Of a DNA stretch of 64,000 bases, positions 20,841 to 31,846 are shown in pieces. Every line of letters begins with the position of its first letter. The first letter of the stretch is position 1. Under the pieces are notes generated by a model, which worked only from the letters and a program-made list of their open reading frames with translations, ran no database searches and was not told the DNA's origin. A program made the translations under genes and the position numbers. Source of the DNA: Paratrimastix pyriformis (Eukaryota; Preaxostyla; Paratrimastigidae); the NCBI GenBank assembly GCA_027972325.1, contig JAPMOS010000018.1, forward strand, positions 186,001-250,000, in the 5' to 3' direction.

Positions 20841-23521
20841 ATGGCTCATTCGTGCACACCCTTCTTGTGGCTTTTGCTTGGTGTTGTGGCGGTTTCGGCC
20901 ACCAACTTGGTGTATTTGCCTCTTGATGAGCGATTTGCCACTCGGGGATGCTTCCTCCGCATCACCCAAATCGCCGATGGCCTCCAGGTGCTTTCGCCGC
21001 CTCTCTCTCTGCTTCCCTCCCTGAAGAAAGCCCCCAATCAGGATGCCCTCATTTCCTGGACGTCAAAAAATATGGCGCAGGCCGACGACGCTGTTATCTC
21101 GCTCGAAGTCTGACTCCCCCTTTTTTTCCTGTTCGCTGAGCCGCCTCCCTCTGCAGATGCTGATCTATGGCGGCTTGATTACTTCTCGGAGCAGTATGGA
21201 TTCTGTTGATCTGGTTGTGTCGCGTTTTAACAACACAATCGCCAAGTACATCGAGATGTACCCCAACCTTCGCCTCTCTGTATCCACCGTCATCATGCGC
21301 ATTCCTTCCTATGACGGTCTGTGAGACGCCCCAAGTCATTCGAGCCCAACTTTTTGTTTTTCCCCTTGGCCCCTCGCAGGTGACACCGAGGAGCCCGCCT
21401 ACTGGGCCAAGTACGGGCGGCTCATCTACCAGTACAGCTTCTACCAGGACCGGTACGACGTGCTCCACAACGCCGACGACCTGGCCCAGGCCAACAAGTA
21501 CAAGGCCCAGATTCCGGGCGACATCCTGTCCGAGTTCCTGTGGCGCCGCCAGCGGAACATGGCCGTCATCGAGGCCCTGATGGCCCTGCAGCGGGACACC
21601 CACGCCCTGCACCGGGTCTACATCACCCTCGACGACAACGCCGAGTGGGGCTTCAACAAGGCCGAGGAGCGGACCATTCGTGGCTGGGTCGCCCAGTGGG
21701 GCCTCGGCAAGGTCCGCCGCGTGCTCCCCATGCTCCTGCCACCCCTGCTCCTGCCACCCCTGCTCCTGCCGCCCCTGCTCCTGCCGCCCCTGCTCCTGCC
21801 GCCCCTGCTCCTGCCGCCCCTGTTGCTCCTGTCCCTGCTGTCCTCTGACCGCCACCGCCGGCTCCTCACCCGCGGTGCGCGCCCCCACGCAGGACGTCTT
21901 CATCTACCCGGGCGCGGACGAGGTGGCCCTGCTGCAGGTGGCCGAGCTCCTCCAGACGGCCCCCGGAGCCCGGCCCGCCCCCCGGATCTGCCCCCTGTGG
22001 CGGCTGCCTCAGTACCGGGACCGAATCCCCTCGTACGAGGGCCAGGCCTTCAACATCTCGGTGGCCACCCAGATCCAGGCCGTCGGGGGGATCGTCGCCT
22101 CCACCGGCCCCAATGACGTCCGCCCTTTGCCCTGCCCTGCCCTGCCCTGCCCTGCCCTGCCCTGCCCTGCCCTGCCCTGCCCTGCCCTGCCCGCAGTTGT
22201 CCGTCCCCCTCGTCATCACGGTGCCCTTCCACGCTCATCTCCGTTGGTGTGCTCCTCCTGGTGCGGGTGGCGGCGGGCTCGCTGGCTGACCGCAGTGCCT
22301 CGGCCAGGCCGACCTGGCCCTGGTGGTGAACAACTTCGACAAGGAAGGCGAGGCACCTGACCAGCAGGCCACCCCCTCCACCGACTATGACGGCATGAAG
22401 GCCTTCCTGCCCATCAAGGGCCGGTCCAGTTCCGTCCCTGTCTCACACGTTTGAAGCCCTGCCTCCACAACCTTTGGCATGATCTGCAGATCCCATGCCG
22501 CGCTCTCCCCCTCCGACCCTGATCCCGGGTGTGAACGCCTTGACTCACTTGCACGCCTCCCTGTGCGTGTCTGTGTTTGACTTTTTGCGAGGCATAGTTT
22601 TGTGATTCACACCGGCCCCAAGTTCGCTCAAGCTGCGTCATTGGAGACCCTTCCTGTCCGATTGATCAGTCCCTTTGCTGCACACGCCTTGCTCTGCTGC
22701 CAATCCTGGGGGAAGAACGGCACCCCGCTACTGGGGGAAGGGCGGCACTCCACTGGGGGAAGGACCACACCCCACCGGGACCATTCCTCGGGCTGACATG
22801 TTCCGCACCTCTCGCGCAGCCCCCGCCAACGTTCAGGGCTGGGGCGTCGTCGACAAGCGCTACGCCAACGGGGGCGACCTGAGCTTGGTCAAGTGGATGG
22901 CCGCCCAGCCGGTCGACATGACCCGGGTCGCCTTCGCCGCCTGGAACACGGCCGGTCTGCCCGTGCACTCCCCCCACCGCCGCCACTCCCAATCCGACCC
23001 ACAACAACAACCACTCCTTGCAGGCAACTCGCTGGGGACTGTGCTGGCCCAGATGGTGCTGGCGTATCTCTACCCCAAGGGGGCTCCCCAGTCGCTCGAC
23101 TTTACCGCGGGCCGGCTGGTCGAGGTCCGCGCCCGGCCCCTTTGGCCCTGCACCGCCCTCCTGGCCGTTCCTCTTGTCCCGGCTCCTAGGATGTCGCCTA
23201 CATGGCCAGCGCCCGCAACATGCTGTGCACATTCCTCAACATGGCCAACGAGGAGTACGACAGCCTTGGTTCCGACCCGGCCTTCTACTCCAAGGTCCAC
23301 CCCTCCACCCAACGATTCTTCCAAACACCCCGTTTTCCAGTTCACGACAAAGGCCCTGCAAGAAGGTCTCAAAGAGACGACTGCCTGGCTTGGGATCGGC
23401 TACACCATCGATCAGCTCTATTACCCCTGGTCTGTGACATCTTTTCTTTCGTTGTTCCACACTTTTGTTCGGCGGCAGGAACCGTACTTTTGAGATTGGC
23501 TTCAACCTCCGCCGTAAATAA
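20841..23521 (+). CDS. secreted DUF4127-family protein
   Basis: Ten exons (20841-21107, 21157-21316, 21380-21711, 21893-22117, 22308-22433, 22837-22954, 23024-23124, 23190-23294, 23341-23429, 23479-23521) give 521 aa. A signal peptide (FLWLLLGVVAVSAT) precedes NLVYLPLDERFATRG, the hallmark start of DUF4127. Later family blocks: MLIYGGLITSRSS, YITLDDNAEWG, IYPGADEVALLQVA, ALVVNNFD, VVDKRYANGGD, AWNTAGNSLGTVLAQM, and WNRTFEIGFNLRRK at the end. The family is mainly bacterial and of unknown function, so an old transfer from bacteria followed by intron gain is likely (inference). Two introns carry minisatellites. Some boundaries, especially at 22433/22837, rest on frame and family likeness only. 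Confidence 0.85.
21727..21835 (+). repeat. 15-bp minisatellite in DUF4127 intron 3
   Basis: About seven tandem units of GCTCCTGCCGCCCCT (first units CCACCC) within intron 21712-21892. Confidence 0.9.
22127..22196 (+). repeat. CCTGC pentanucleotide array in DUF4127 intron 4
   Basis: About 13 units of CCTGC within intron 22118-22307. A similar CCTGC/CCTGT array occurs near 39350-39410. Confidence 0.9.
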
Positions 23522-23809
23522 GCCTCCCCTCCTCATGACCATGCACCATGAACCACTTTCTACTGCACCATGTAAGAAGAATTGGGTGAATTCAAAAGCA
23601 CGGTCACCCTTCTCACACATTTCTGATATCAGATCGATGCTGATGATCGCCAACAACATATATTCGCACTTTCTGTCCCCATTCAAGACCCAGATCTTTC
23701 TCCTCTCCTCGTTCTTCCCGGCAATTGCCCAGCACCCGCCTGCATCGCGGTCGTGTCATCTGTCGTTCTCCGGGGGTGAGAGCGGCGTCGTAAGTCAAAC
23801 ACTCTGCTC

Positions 23810-24871
23810 ATGAACAGCGCTCCCGCCACACATTTGCGGCCATCATCTCCGACTACGGCTCTTTGCAACCTACTTGGTTCTCAAGCCTCCCGCTTTTTGA
23901 CCGCACAAACACTCCCCCTTTCGGCCTCACCTTCGCCGATTCCTCTTGTTCAGCAAATCAGCCCATCACACAGGGCGATCGCCAACGAAGCCATTGGGCC
24001 GGGATTTCTGCCTCTGTTTGATCCCAAGGTCGCTGCTTTTTTTTTTTGTCCAATATCGTTTTTCTTCATCATCCTCCTTTTGTTCTTGTTCTCACAGCGC
24101 GCGGGCTCCCAGGTTGTCAATCTCGGCTACGATTCAAACCCATCTTCCCTGATGCTGCATGCCCAGCCTTTTGCATCCATCAGCTATGACCCCCAGTCTT
24201 CCCAGGCTTTTCTCCCGACAGAGATGGCGCCTGCCGATACCACTATGGTTGGGACTCCACCTGCTCAGTCTCCTGCGTCCGGAGGCTCTCCAATGTCAAT
24301 CGTGACCAGCGAAGAGCAAAGCGACGAACCCAACGAACCGGAACGGCCTCGCAAAAAGGTCGAACGGAAAAAGCCGCGGAAATGGACAGAGGTCTGTGTT
24401 CATCTGTGCACACACATTCTCATCGATTACCAAAGCATGAAGATCTTCGCTTGATCATTGCCGTGAGCAAGCTCGGCACCTCCAACTGGAAGCGGATCGC
24501 AACCAGCGTCGGGGGAGGACGCACAGGAGACCAATGCAGTCTGTTGTTGACACCCGCTTCGTCACGCTCTTGTCTGTAGGTCAACACTGGCACCGCGTCT
24601 TGGCTCCGGATATCCGGAAGGGAGGATGGACCGAGGCCGAGGACAATACGCTTCGTGAGCAAGGTCTCTTGTTGACACCCGTATGACCTTCTTTCTTGAC
24701 ATCAAATCAGTGAGGCTGCATGGGAAGAATTCGTGGACCAAGGTGGCGAAGAACATCGTTGGCCGCACCGACATCCAGTGCCGCTACCGGTGGTTGAGGC
24801 TGACGAAAATGGATGCTGCTGGAAATGTTTCTCCTGGCTGTTCTCCCACAACAGTCGAAGCTCTCGAATAA
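23810..24871 (+). CDS. Myb-type DNA-binding protein
   Basis: Exons 23810-24028, 24098-24391, 24436-24538, 24580-24663, 24711-24871 give 286 aa. After a Pro/Ser/Gln-rich N-terminal half and a basic stretch (RPRKKVERKKPRK), two Myb repeats follow: WTEHEDLRLIIAVSKLG.SNWKRIA...GDQCSQHWHRVL, then WTEAEDNTLREQV...NSWTKVAKNIVGRTDIQCRYRW. Expected role: nuclear transcription regulator. The last two introns begin with the same 18-nt sequence apart from one base. The N-terminal start is less sure: the preceding 288 bp contain an open frame that might be an upstream exon. Moderate GC. Confidence 0.85.
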
Positions 24872-25175
24872 TCCCACCCCCGTGTTATTGTAGCTAACTC
24901 CGGTGTTTCGGATTATCTTGCCTTATCTCGACTGAGCGTTTTCCCTCATTTTGTTCTCTTGTGATTTTTTCAGAGCGATTCCGTTGTGTTGTAACCTTTT
25001 GAAGAAGCCTGCAGAGTCAAAAATGTGCGGGGTGGGGGGGGGGGGGGGTGATGTCGCGAGATGTGTGTGGTGCCTGCGTGATGGTGTCTGTGTTGTTGCG
25101 GTGGTGCTCGTGTGGTGTGCTGCGTCCGGCCGGGCAATAGGTATCTTGTTTTTACAATGTAAGCAAGTTATTCAT
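24872..25175. other. convergent intergenic spacer Myb/GILT
   Basis: 304 bp, GT-rich, including a run of about 16 G near 25030-25048. No gene seen. Confidence 0.5.
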
Positions 25176-25898
25176 TTAGCGCCCGCATCCAGCGGGCTTT
25201 GGGCCTTGGTAGAGGCCGCAAACGACACCAATCAAATTCTCGGCGCACCGTTGGTTCGTAGTCTCGTCATGAGCTCCGTTCACGACAAACCAAGGTACCT
25301 CGGTGTGCGCCGGAGAGAGGTTATCAGTCCACGCACCCATTTGGTGTTCCCACGCATTGCCCTGCGGAGACGAGACACACGATTGAATGGGAGCCCATGG
25401 GATGCCGAACTGCGATGCGCACCGAGGAGCAAAATCTAAATGCAAGGGAATATACGAGGGAATCACCAAGGAAGACAGCAGACCGATTGGGGAAGTGGAA
25501 CGTTCCATACACCAGAACCACGGAAAAAGAACAGTCATGTTCTGAACAATATTAATTGCACAGGTTTGCATCAGGTTCCCTATCATCGAGAAAATGAACC
25601 TGAGCAAGCGGAAGAGAGAGGTTCACGAACGACCTTGACATTCCTTCTCGCCGTGCTGGCAAGTGAACTTCCAGAGCCCCGTGGATTGATCAAGCTGCTG
25701 CTTTGCGTTGCCATATGGGTAGAGGCGGAGGTCCATGATATCAAGGAGTCCATCAGCACGAAAAGCTTCCCAAATTGACCCGGTGATCACATCGCGGCAA
25801 TCGGGGCACAATGATTCAATAGCAACTTCGACTACAACCTTTTGCGCATCTTTTGCGCAGAGAACAGCGCCAGCGAAGAGGAGGAGCAAAAACCGCAT
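25176..25898 (-). CDS. IFI30-like: GILT-like lysosomal thiol reductase
   Basis: Gamma-interferon-inducible lysosomal thiol reductase family; reduces disulphides of proteins in acidic compartments. Exons complement(25176-25435, 25484-25579, 25634-25898), 206 aa. Signal peptide MRFLLLLFAGAVLCA; active site SLCPDC (CxxC); PYGNAK; the GILT signature CQHGEKECQGN...C spans intron 1; later FPWFWCMER, SSPQGNAWEHQMG, VPWFVVNG and a C-terminal GPKPAGC. 5' sites GTCGTT and GTCTGC. The start codon is 34 bp from that of a divergent secreted carboxylesterase, which fits co-expression of two endolysosomal/secretory hydrolytic enzymes. Confidence 0.93.
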
Positions 25899-25932
25899 CC
25901 AAAAATCCGGATTGTGGAGAGGCCCCTGAAAA
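25899..25932. promoter_or_regulatory. 34-bp gap between divergent start codons
   Basis: Separates the GILT ATG (25898, minus) from the carboxylesterase ATG (25933, plus). A shared bidirectional promoter overlapping coding sequence is implied. Confidence 0.65.
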
Positions 25933-28370
25933 ATGAGGCTCTTTCTCGCCGGAGCTCTTCTGGTTGCGTTGGGTACCGCAGTGATTGCTGCGGCACAGGA
26001 GGCAGCAACTGTCGAATGTCAAGCAGGAACGATTGACGGAATTTATTCTTCCAATAATTCTGTTGCTTTTCTCGGAATTCCGTTTGCCCAGCAGCCGATT
26101 GGCTCCTTACGTTGGAAGGCGCCACAGCCTCTCCAACGACCCCTCGTTCATTTCTTCGCTAATCAATCGGCGCCTTCCTGTGCTCAAACTCGTTTGTTGG
26201 GTGCGCCCTTCGTCGAGGCGTGCCTCGGGCTGAACATCTGGATACCACGCGAGCATTTTGACCAACGGCATGAAAAAGCCCCTCTGCCAGTCATGGTATT
26301 CATCCACGGAGGCGGATTTTCCTCTGGCTCTGGCCTTGATCCCTGGGTCACCGATTCCGGCCTGACGAAGGAGGGGGTGATCCTGGTGTCGATCAACTAC
26401 CGGTTGGGCATCTTCGGGTTTTTCGCGCACCCTGCTTTGACCCGCGAGAATCCCGCGGCTCCCACGAACTTTGGGCTCCTCGACCAGCGGGCGGCCCTGC
26501 TTTGGCTCCATCAAAACATCGGCCCTTTTGGCGGCGACTCGGAGCGGATCACACTCTTTGGCGCCAGTGCCGGGGCGAGTTCCATCCTCTGGCACGCCCA
26601 TTGGACGCGGGTCTGTGCCCTTGCTGCGTTCTTCCCGAATCACATCCTTTCTTCGGCCTCGCTCCCTCCCCTCTCCTTCTCCTTCAGGACGCCCATGGGC
26701 GCCGACCGTTCTGGGGGGCCATCCTCGAGAGCCCCATCCTGGGATTCCCCACAGCCCCGATCTCGACCGGGGAACTGGAGGGCCTCGCCATGGCTGCCAA
26801 GCTCGGCTGCAACAACCATTCCGGTCTGCCCCGACCTGGAGCTCTGCTGCGTGCTGTGGCTGACCTCCTCGACCCCCGTTGCTCGTCGCGCATTAGACGA
26901 CGACCTCCTGTCCTGCCTGCGAGCCCAACCCGCCGGTGATGTCACCCAGCACGCTCCATGCCGAAGCCCGTTCTGCAGGGGGCGGCCGCGGATCTTCCCC
27001 CACGGCAATCTGACCCATGCTGCGCCCACGTTCGCCCCGTTCCTGGAACCGGCCACCTACCCCTACGACGTGGCCACCTTCGTGGACCCGTCCCGGGGGC
27101 TGCCCGGGCTGCCCGAGGACATGCCCCTCCTGGTGGGCACCAACGCTGCCGAGGGCTCGCTCTTCCTGCTGGCTCCGTACCCCCTCGCGGGCCCCAGCCC
27201 GGCCCAACTGGAGGCCAGCATGCGTCAGTTCTACGAGCGCGAGTTTGCGGGCGACCCCGAGCGGGTCGAGCGGATCCTGCGGATGTACCCGCCCTCGGGT
27301 GCCCCCCGGGGCGAGATGCCCGGGCCCTTCGAGGCCCTGACGGCTCTGCTGGGGGACGTCCTTTTCGCGGCCCCCGCCTATGCGGTGGCCCTGCAGACGG
27401 CCAGCCAGCGGCGCTCCACGGCCCAGCTCAGGCCCGGGACCCCGCAGATTGGCGGGGTGTACGGGTACCTCTTCGACCACGACATGCACCAGGGCTCGCT
27501 CGTCGGGCGGCTCACCAAGGCCCACTGCTCACACCTGTCGGTCCCGGGGTCCTCCTGGGTGGGGTGTGTGTGTGTGTTCCTTCCTGTGATCACCCACCCC
27601 CACCCACCCCCACCCCACCCCCCTCATACGGCTGTTCTTCCTTGGCGGCCATCGCAGCTCCGAGGCCGACTATGTCTTTGGACGCGGCTGGGTCTGCGCC
27701 CCCACCCACAACCACGAGGAGTCGCTAACCGTTTGCTCGCTCCTCGCCCTCGCTCTGCCCGCAGCATTCGATCGCCTTCCCGCAGCGGGCCTTCAGCCCC
27801 GCCGAGTGGGGCCTCTCGAGGTGCATGAGCCATCTGTGGGCCGCCTTCGCCCGCACCGGGCACCCCGAGCCGACCCCGGGGGGCCCCTGCCCAGCCGAGT
27901 TCGCCCATTGGCCGTCCTTCGTGCCCAACCAGGGCCCCGCCACCCTTGGGACCACCCAGACGGTGCGGCTGGCCCTCGGGCAGGCCCCCGCCCCCGTCCC
28001 CACCAACGCCTCTGCCACCGCACCGGCCTTGGTGCCGCTGGTCCCCGAGGTGTCCGTCCTGACGGGGCACCACCAGGAGCGTCTGGCCTTCTGGGCTCGG
28101 GCCCACCCTGCCGGCCTGCTGCCGGCCGTTGCCCTGGAGGGGCTCGACATCACCCGGCGGGAGCCGCCCCTCAACCGGCTCCTGAACGAGGCCATCTGGT
28201 GGGCCGGGGCCCACTGGCGCCTCGTGGCGCCCGGGCTGGGCTTCCTCCTCTTCGGCCTGTACAACTTCCTCGTGCAGCGGTGCGTGCGCGGGTGCTGCTG
28301 CCCCCCGCCCCCGCCCATGCCCACGATGCCCCCCGCCCCCACGGAGGAGGGCAGACCCCACGACCTCTAG
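25933..28370 (+). CDS. membrane-anchored type-B carboxylesterase
   Basis: Cholinesterase-like alpha/beta hydrolase. Exons 25933-26610, 26688-26823, 26897-27536, 27658-27691, 27765-28370 give 697 aa. Signal peptide (MRLFLAGALLVALGTAVIAA), FLGIPFAQQPIGSLRWK, oxyanion hole FIHGGGFSSGS, SINYRLGIFGF, nucleophile GASAGASS (usual GESAG has Glu), acid in GTNAAEGS, and a candidate catalytic His in AHCSHLSEADYVFGR, joined over an intron. A hydrophobic segment (LVAPGLGFLLFGLYNFLV) near the C-terminus followed by RCVRGCCC suggests a type I membrane anchor with possible palmitoylation. Introns start GTCTGT, GTCTGC, GTCGGT, GTCTGC. GC increases from exon 1 onward. Substrate unknown. Confidence 0.9.
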
Positions 28371-28554
28371 CTGTCCCCCCCCCCCCCCCTCCAGTTCTCC
28401 CTCACCCCAAGAACAAGGCGCTTCGCTTTTTGTCGAAGGGGCTGGCGGGGTGTGGTCGGATGGGCTTGGTGGTGGTGGTGGCGGCGGCGGCGGAGTGGGG
28501 CGGAGGGAGGGGGTGGGAGGCCGAGGGGCGGGCGCGAGGGGGAGCGTGGGCCGG

Positions 28555-31500
28555 TCATGGGCGCTCCTCGGCCAGGACGTACTCGCGGAAGTGGCCGCAT
28601 GCGCCCAGGAGGCCCATCAGCCAGTCGTTCGAGGGGGCAGACCGCCGGGGGGCCGCCCCGCCCTCCTTGCGGGGGCGCCGGACGGGGGGCAGCTCGACCA
28701 GGTCGCCCGTCTCGGCCGAGGAGCGGGTCGCCCGGCGCCCGTGGCCCGAGGCGCCCCGAGGGCGGCCCCTGCCGGGCCGGGGGGGTGGAGGCTGGAAGTC
28801 ATCATCCCCCGGCGAGCCGGCCCGGGACATGGGCAGCGGCTCCTCCCCCTCCGAGGTGGCCCCCGGTGGCGGCGGGGGAGTGGCCGAACCTCGCGATGGG
28901 ATGGGGGCCCCGCCCCCCGGCGCGGCCACCGAGAGCGAGGCGGACCCGGCCACCCCAGCAACCGTCGTCCCCGTCCCCGTCCCCGTCGCCGCGGCGGCAG
29001 CGGCGGCAGCAGCAGCGATGGTCGATGACGGAGGGGGGGCGACCGGCCGCGAGGAGGCGGCGACTGATGCCCTGCGGGCCGACCGGCGGCCCGGCTGGGC
29101 CTCGGGCTCCGAGTCGCGGCTGCTGGTGGCCTCGTCGTCCTCGGCCGCCCCATCCCCATCGCTCGGGCCCGCGCCCGTGCCCGCGCCCTCGGCATCCTCC
29201 TCCTCGTCGTCGTCGCCGTCCCCCACGAGCTCCTTGTGGTGGCGGGCCCGGGGCCAGGGCCAGGGCCGCCCCTTGGCCCGCTCCTTCTTGCTCCGGGCGC
29301 GGGCCCGCGGCCCCCGGGACCGCTGCCCGCGCAGCTGCTGGTCGGGGCTGCTGGTGGCCGGGCCGGGGGCGTCGTCGCCCGTCCGGTCGGTGGTCTCCTC
29401 GTCCTCGTCGTCCGCAACCACCCGGCGGCCCGGCGGGGACTCCGCGGTCCGGGCGGCCGCCCCACCGGGGGTGGCGGTGACGGGCGGGGAGGCGGGCCGG
29501 GCCTGGGCGGCCCCCGAGGGGGCAGGGGCGCCGGGGGCGGCGGTGGGCGTGCCCTCGGCGGCGGGGTAGTAGGGGTCGGGGTAGCTGCACTGGCCCATCA
29601 GCCGCGCCACGAAGGCCGAGGGGCTGCCACGCAGCGGGCTGGGGCCGGCAGGGGCGGGCTGGCTCGTCTCGGCCGAGGGCGAGGGCGGCTCGGCAGCCGC
29701 AGGGGCGGCGGGGGGCGGCGTGGCGGCGGGTGCGGGCTCGCCGCTGGCCCGGAAGGCATTCAGCCGGCGCTGGTTGAGGCGCGACATGCGCCGAGTGGCG
29801 TTGCGCCGCTCCTGCCGCAGCCGGCCCACCTGGGGCGGGGCGGCCGTCTTGAGGAGGGCCTCGTAGTGGCCCATGACGAGGGCCAGCTGGCTTTCGAAGA
29901 GGGCCGCCTCCTCGGCCGCGTCCGCGGGCCGAGCCTGGACGTAGGCCCGTTCCGCCTCGGCCGCCGAGGCCGCCCCAGCTGCCGCCCCGGCTTCCCCGCC
30001 AGGCGCGGGCCCGGCCGAATCGGGCATGGGCGAGTCGGCCGGGAGGGGCGAGAAGTCGGGCAGCAGCAGGGCCAGCGATCGCGGGCTATTCCCCGTCCCC
30101 GCCCCCGGGCGGCGCAGGGGGGCCGTCCCCGAGGCAGGCGGCCACGAGTCCGGGCTCGCCCCACCGCTAGCAGCAGCAGCGGCGGCGGCAGCAGCAGCAG
30201 CGGCGGCGGCGGCGGCAGCGGCAGTGGCGGTGGTCGTGGCGGTGGTCGTGGCGGTGGCGGCCTTCTTCCTGCTGCCGCCGCTGGAACCCCGCGTCACCTG
30301 CCCGCGTGCCCCGAGCAGCAAGCACCGGCATCGGCAGCGGGCCGCGCCCCGATGGGCAAATGGGAGCAACAGCGCGGAGTGGGGATGACTGCCGGGGCCA
30401 CGCGGGGGGGGGGGGGGGGGGGGGGGGGCAGGGGAGGGAGGATGGTGGGGCGGGGCGGCCGGACCGCTTTTTGGGCAGCTCCGGGTGCAGCCCTGTCGGG
30501 TCCGGGCGGCGATCGGAAGAGACAAGCCCAGTGCAATGGTGGGGTGAGGTGAGTGTCAGGCAGACCTCACCCTAACCCTCACCCAGCAGGCAAGCAGAGC
30601 AGCGCAGAGCAGCGCGAGCCCTTGCGAGGCCGATTCGAGTGGGTGCCACAAACACAAAGAAGTGCACTACTGCGTGGAAAGAGGCGCGCGCGCACGGCAT
30701 GGGGGAGGGGGCGGACGTTGGATGGTGGCCTCGAGGCGGGCCCGGCGCACCTCCAGCGACCACTTCTTCCGGACCAGGATCCCCTTCCAGATGGCCTGCC
30801 CAGTGCCCAGGGGGCCACACCCGCAAGGGGAGGGCAGCACGGCCATGAGTGTGTGGCGGAATGAGCACCCCAGCGCGTCTTAACGGGGAGGTGGCCGAGC
30901 GGACCCACTCCTGGCGCCGACCGGGCCGCACGGGGACCGAGAGCTTGGCCTTGTCCTCGCCGGAGAGCGGCTCCAGCAGCGGGTGCCCGCGGAACTGGCC
31001 GCATTGCAGGGCCCGGTACTGGGCGGGGATCGCCGACCCGGACGAGTCCGACGAGCCATCGTCCCCGTCGGTGCCCGGGCCGTCGCGGCCGCCCTCGGCC
31101 GCCCCCGCCTCGTCCGGTTCTCCGTCGTCCTCCTCGAGCGCTTCTGGGGCTACACGGGCCCGCTTTGGGGGGCGCCTCGAGGGGCGGGTCCGCTCCCGGG
31201 AGGCGGAGGCCTGCCGGGTTGCGGTCTCGGCCGAGGAGCTGCGCGAGGGGCCCGAGGATGACTGCCCGGCCTCCTCGTCCTCGCCGCCCTCGCCGCCCTC
31301 CTCCTCGCCCTCCTCCTTTTCGCCCGCTCCGTCCTCGTCCTCGTCCCCGTCCCCCTCCTCCCCGTCCCCCTCCTCCCCGTCCCCGTCCCCGTCCCCGTCC
31401 CCGTCCGCGTCCCGGTGGCGGCTTCTCGGGGCCTGGTCGGTCGTCCGGCGGCGACGGGTGCGTCCTCGAGGCTCTTCGGTCGCATTCGGGTGGTTTTGGA

Positions 31501-31846
31501 GGTGTGCCTTGAGTTGGGCCTGAGTGACGAACCGTTCCTTGCAACGGGGGCAGGGCAAGAATGACATCCCGGGATGCTTTTGTGCGATGTGAAGAGAGAC
31601 TCCAACCGGGTGGTCAAATTGTGAGTCACAGCCTTCAACGGGGCAAGTGTATCGAGGAACATGCGAATCTGAGACATGGGCAATCATTTTCTCAAGGGTT
31701 CCAAAAGTCGCAGAGCAGATATCACGGCGAGTGCACCGATAGGTCGGTTCTTTCGGATGATTCATCTTCAAATGTCGGAAGAGCGCACTCTCGCGCTGGA
31801 AGGCTTGGTTGTTGGAACAAAAAGAACAGCACCATTTTCGAGTCAT
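28555..31846 (-). CDS. C2H2 zinc-finger protein with acidic and low-complexity tail
   Basis: N-terminal block of four C2H2-type fingers: WCCSFC...FRHLKMNH, CTRRDICSATF...HVSDSH, YTCPVEGCDSQF...HIAQKH and LPCPRCKERF...HLQNH. An Asp/Glu/Gly run (about 31400-31270), Ser-rich and basic stretches follow, then an intron starting GTCCCC near 30930. A short exon contains AIWKGILVRKKWSLEVRRAR. After a further intron with a G run on the plus strand, a long exon (about 30290 to 28555) encodes an Ala repeat, LFESQLALVMGHYEALLKTA, acidic/Ser tracts and the end SNDWLMGLLGACGHFREYVL. I treat these as one gene, but the join is inferred. An upstream exon with CRYCGVP near 31920 may belong. GC rises steeply 5' to 3'. 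Confidence 0.5.
30408..30428. repeat. poly-G tract (C on the coding strand)
   Basis: Run of about 21 G on the plus strand inside a presumed intron of the minus-strand zinc-finger gene. Confidence 0.9.

Noticed and set aside
30567-30590. CCCTAACCCT, telomere-like
   Set aside because: Only about one and a half units inside a presumed intron; chance or a degenerate remnant.
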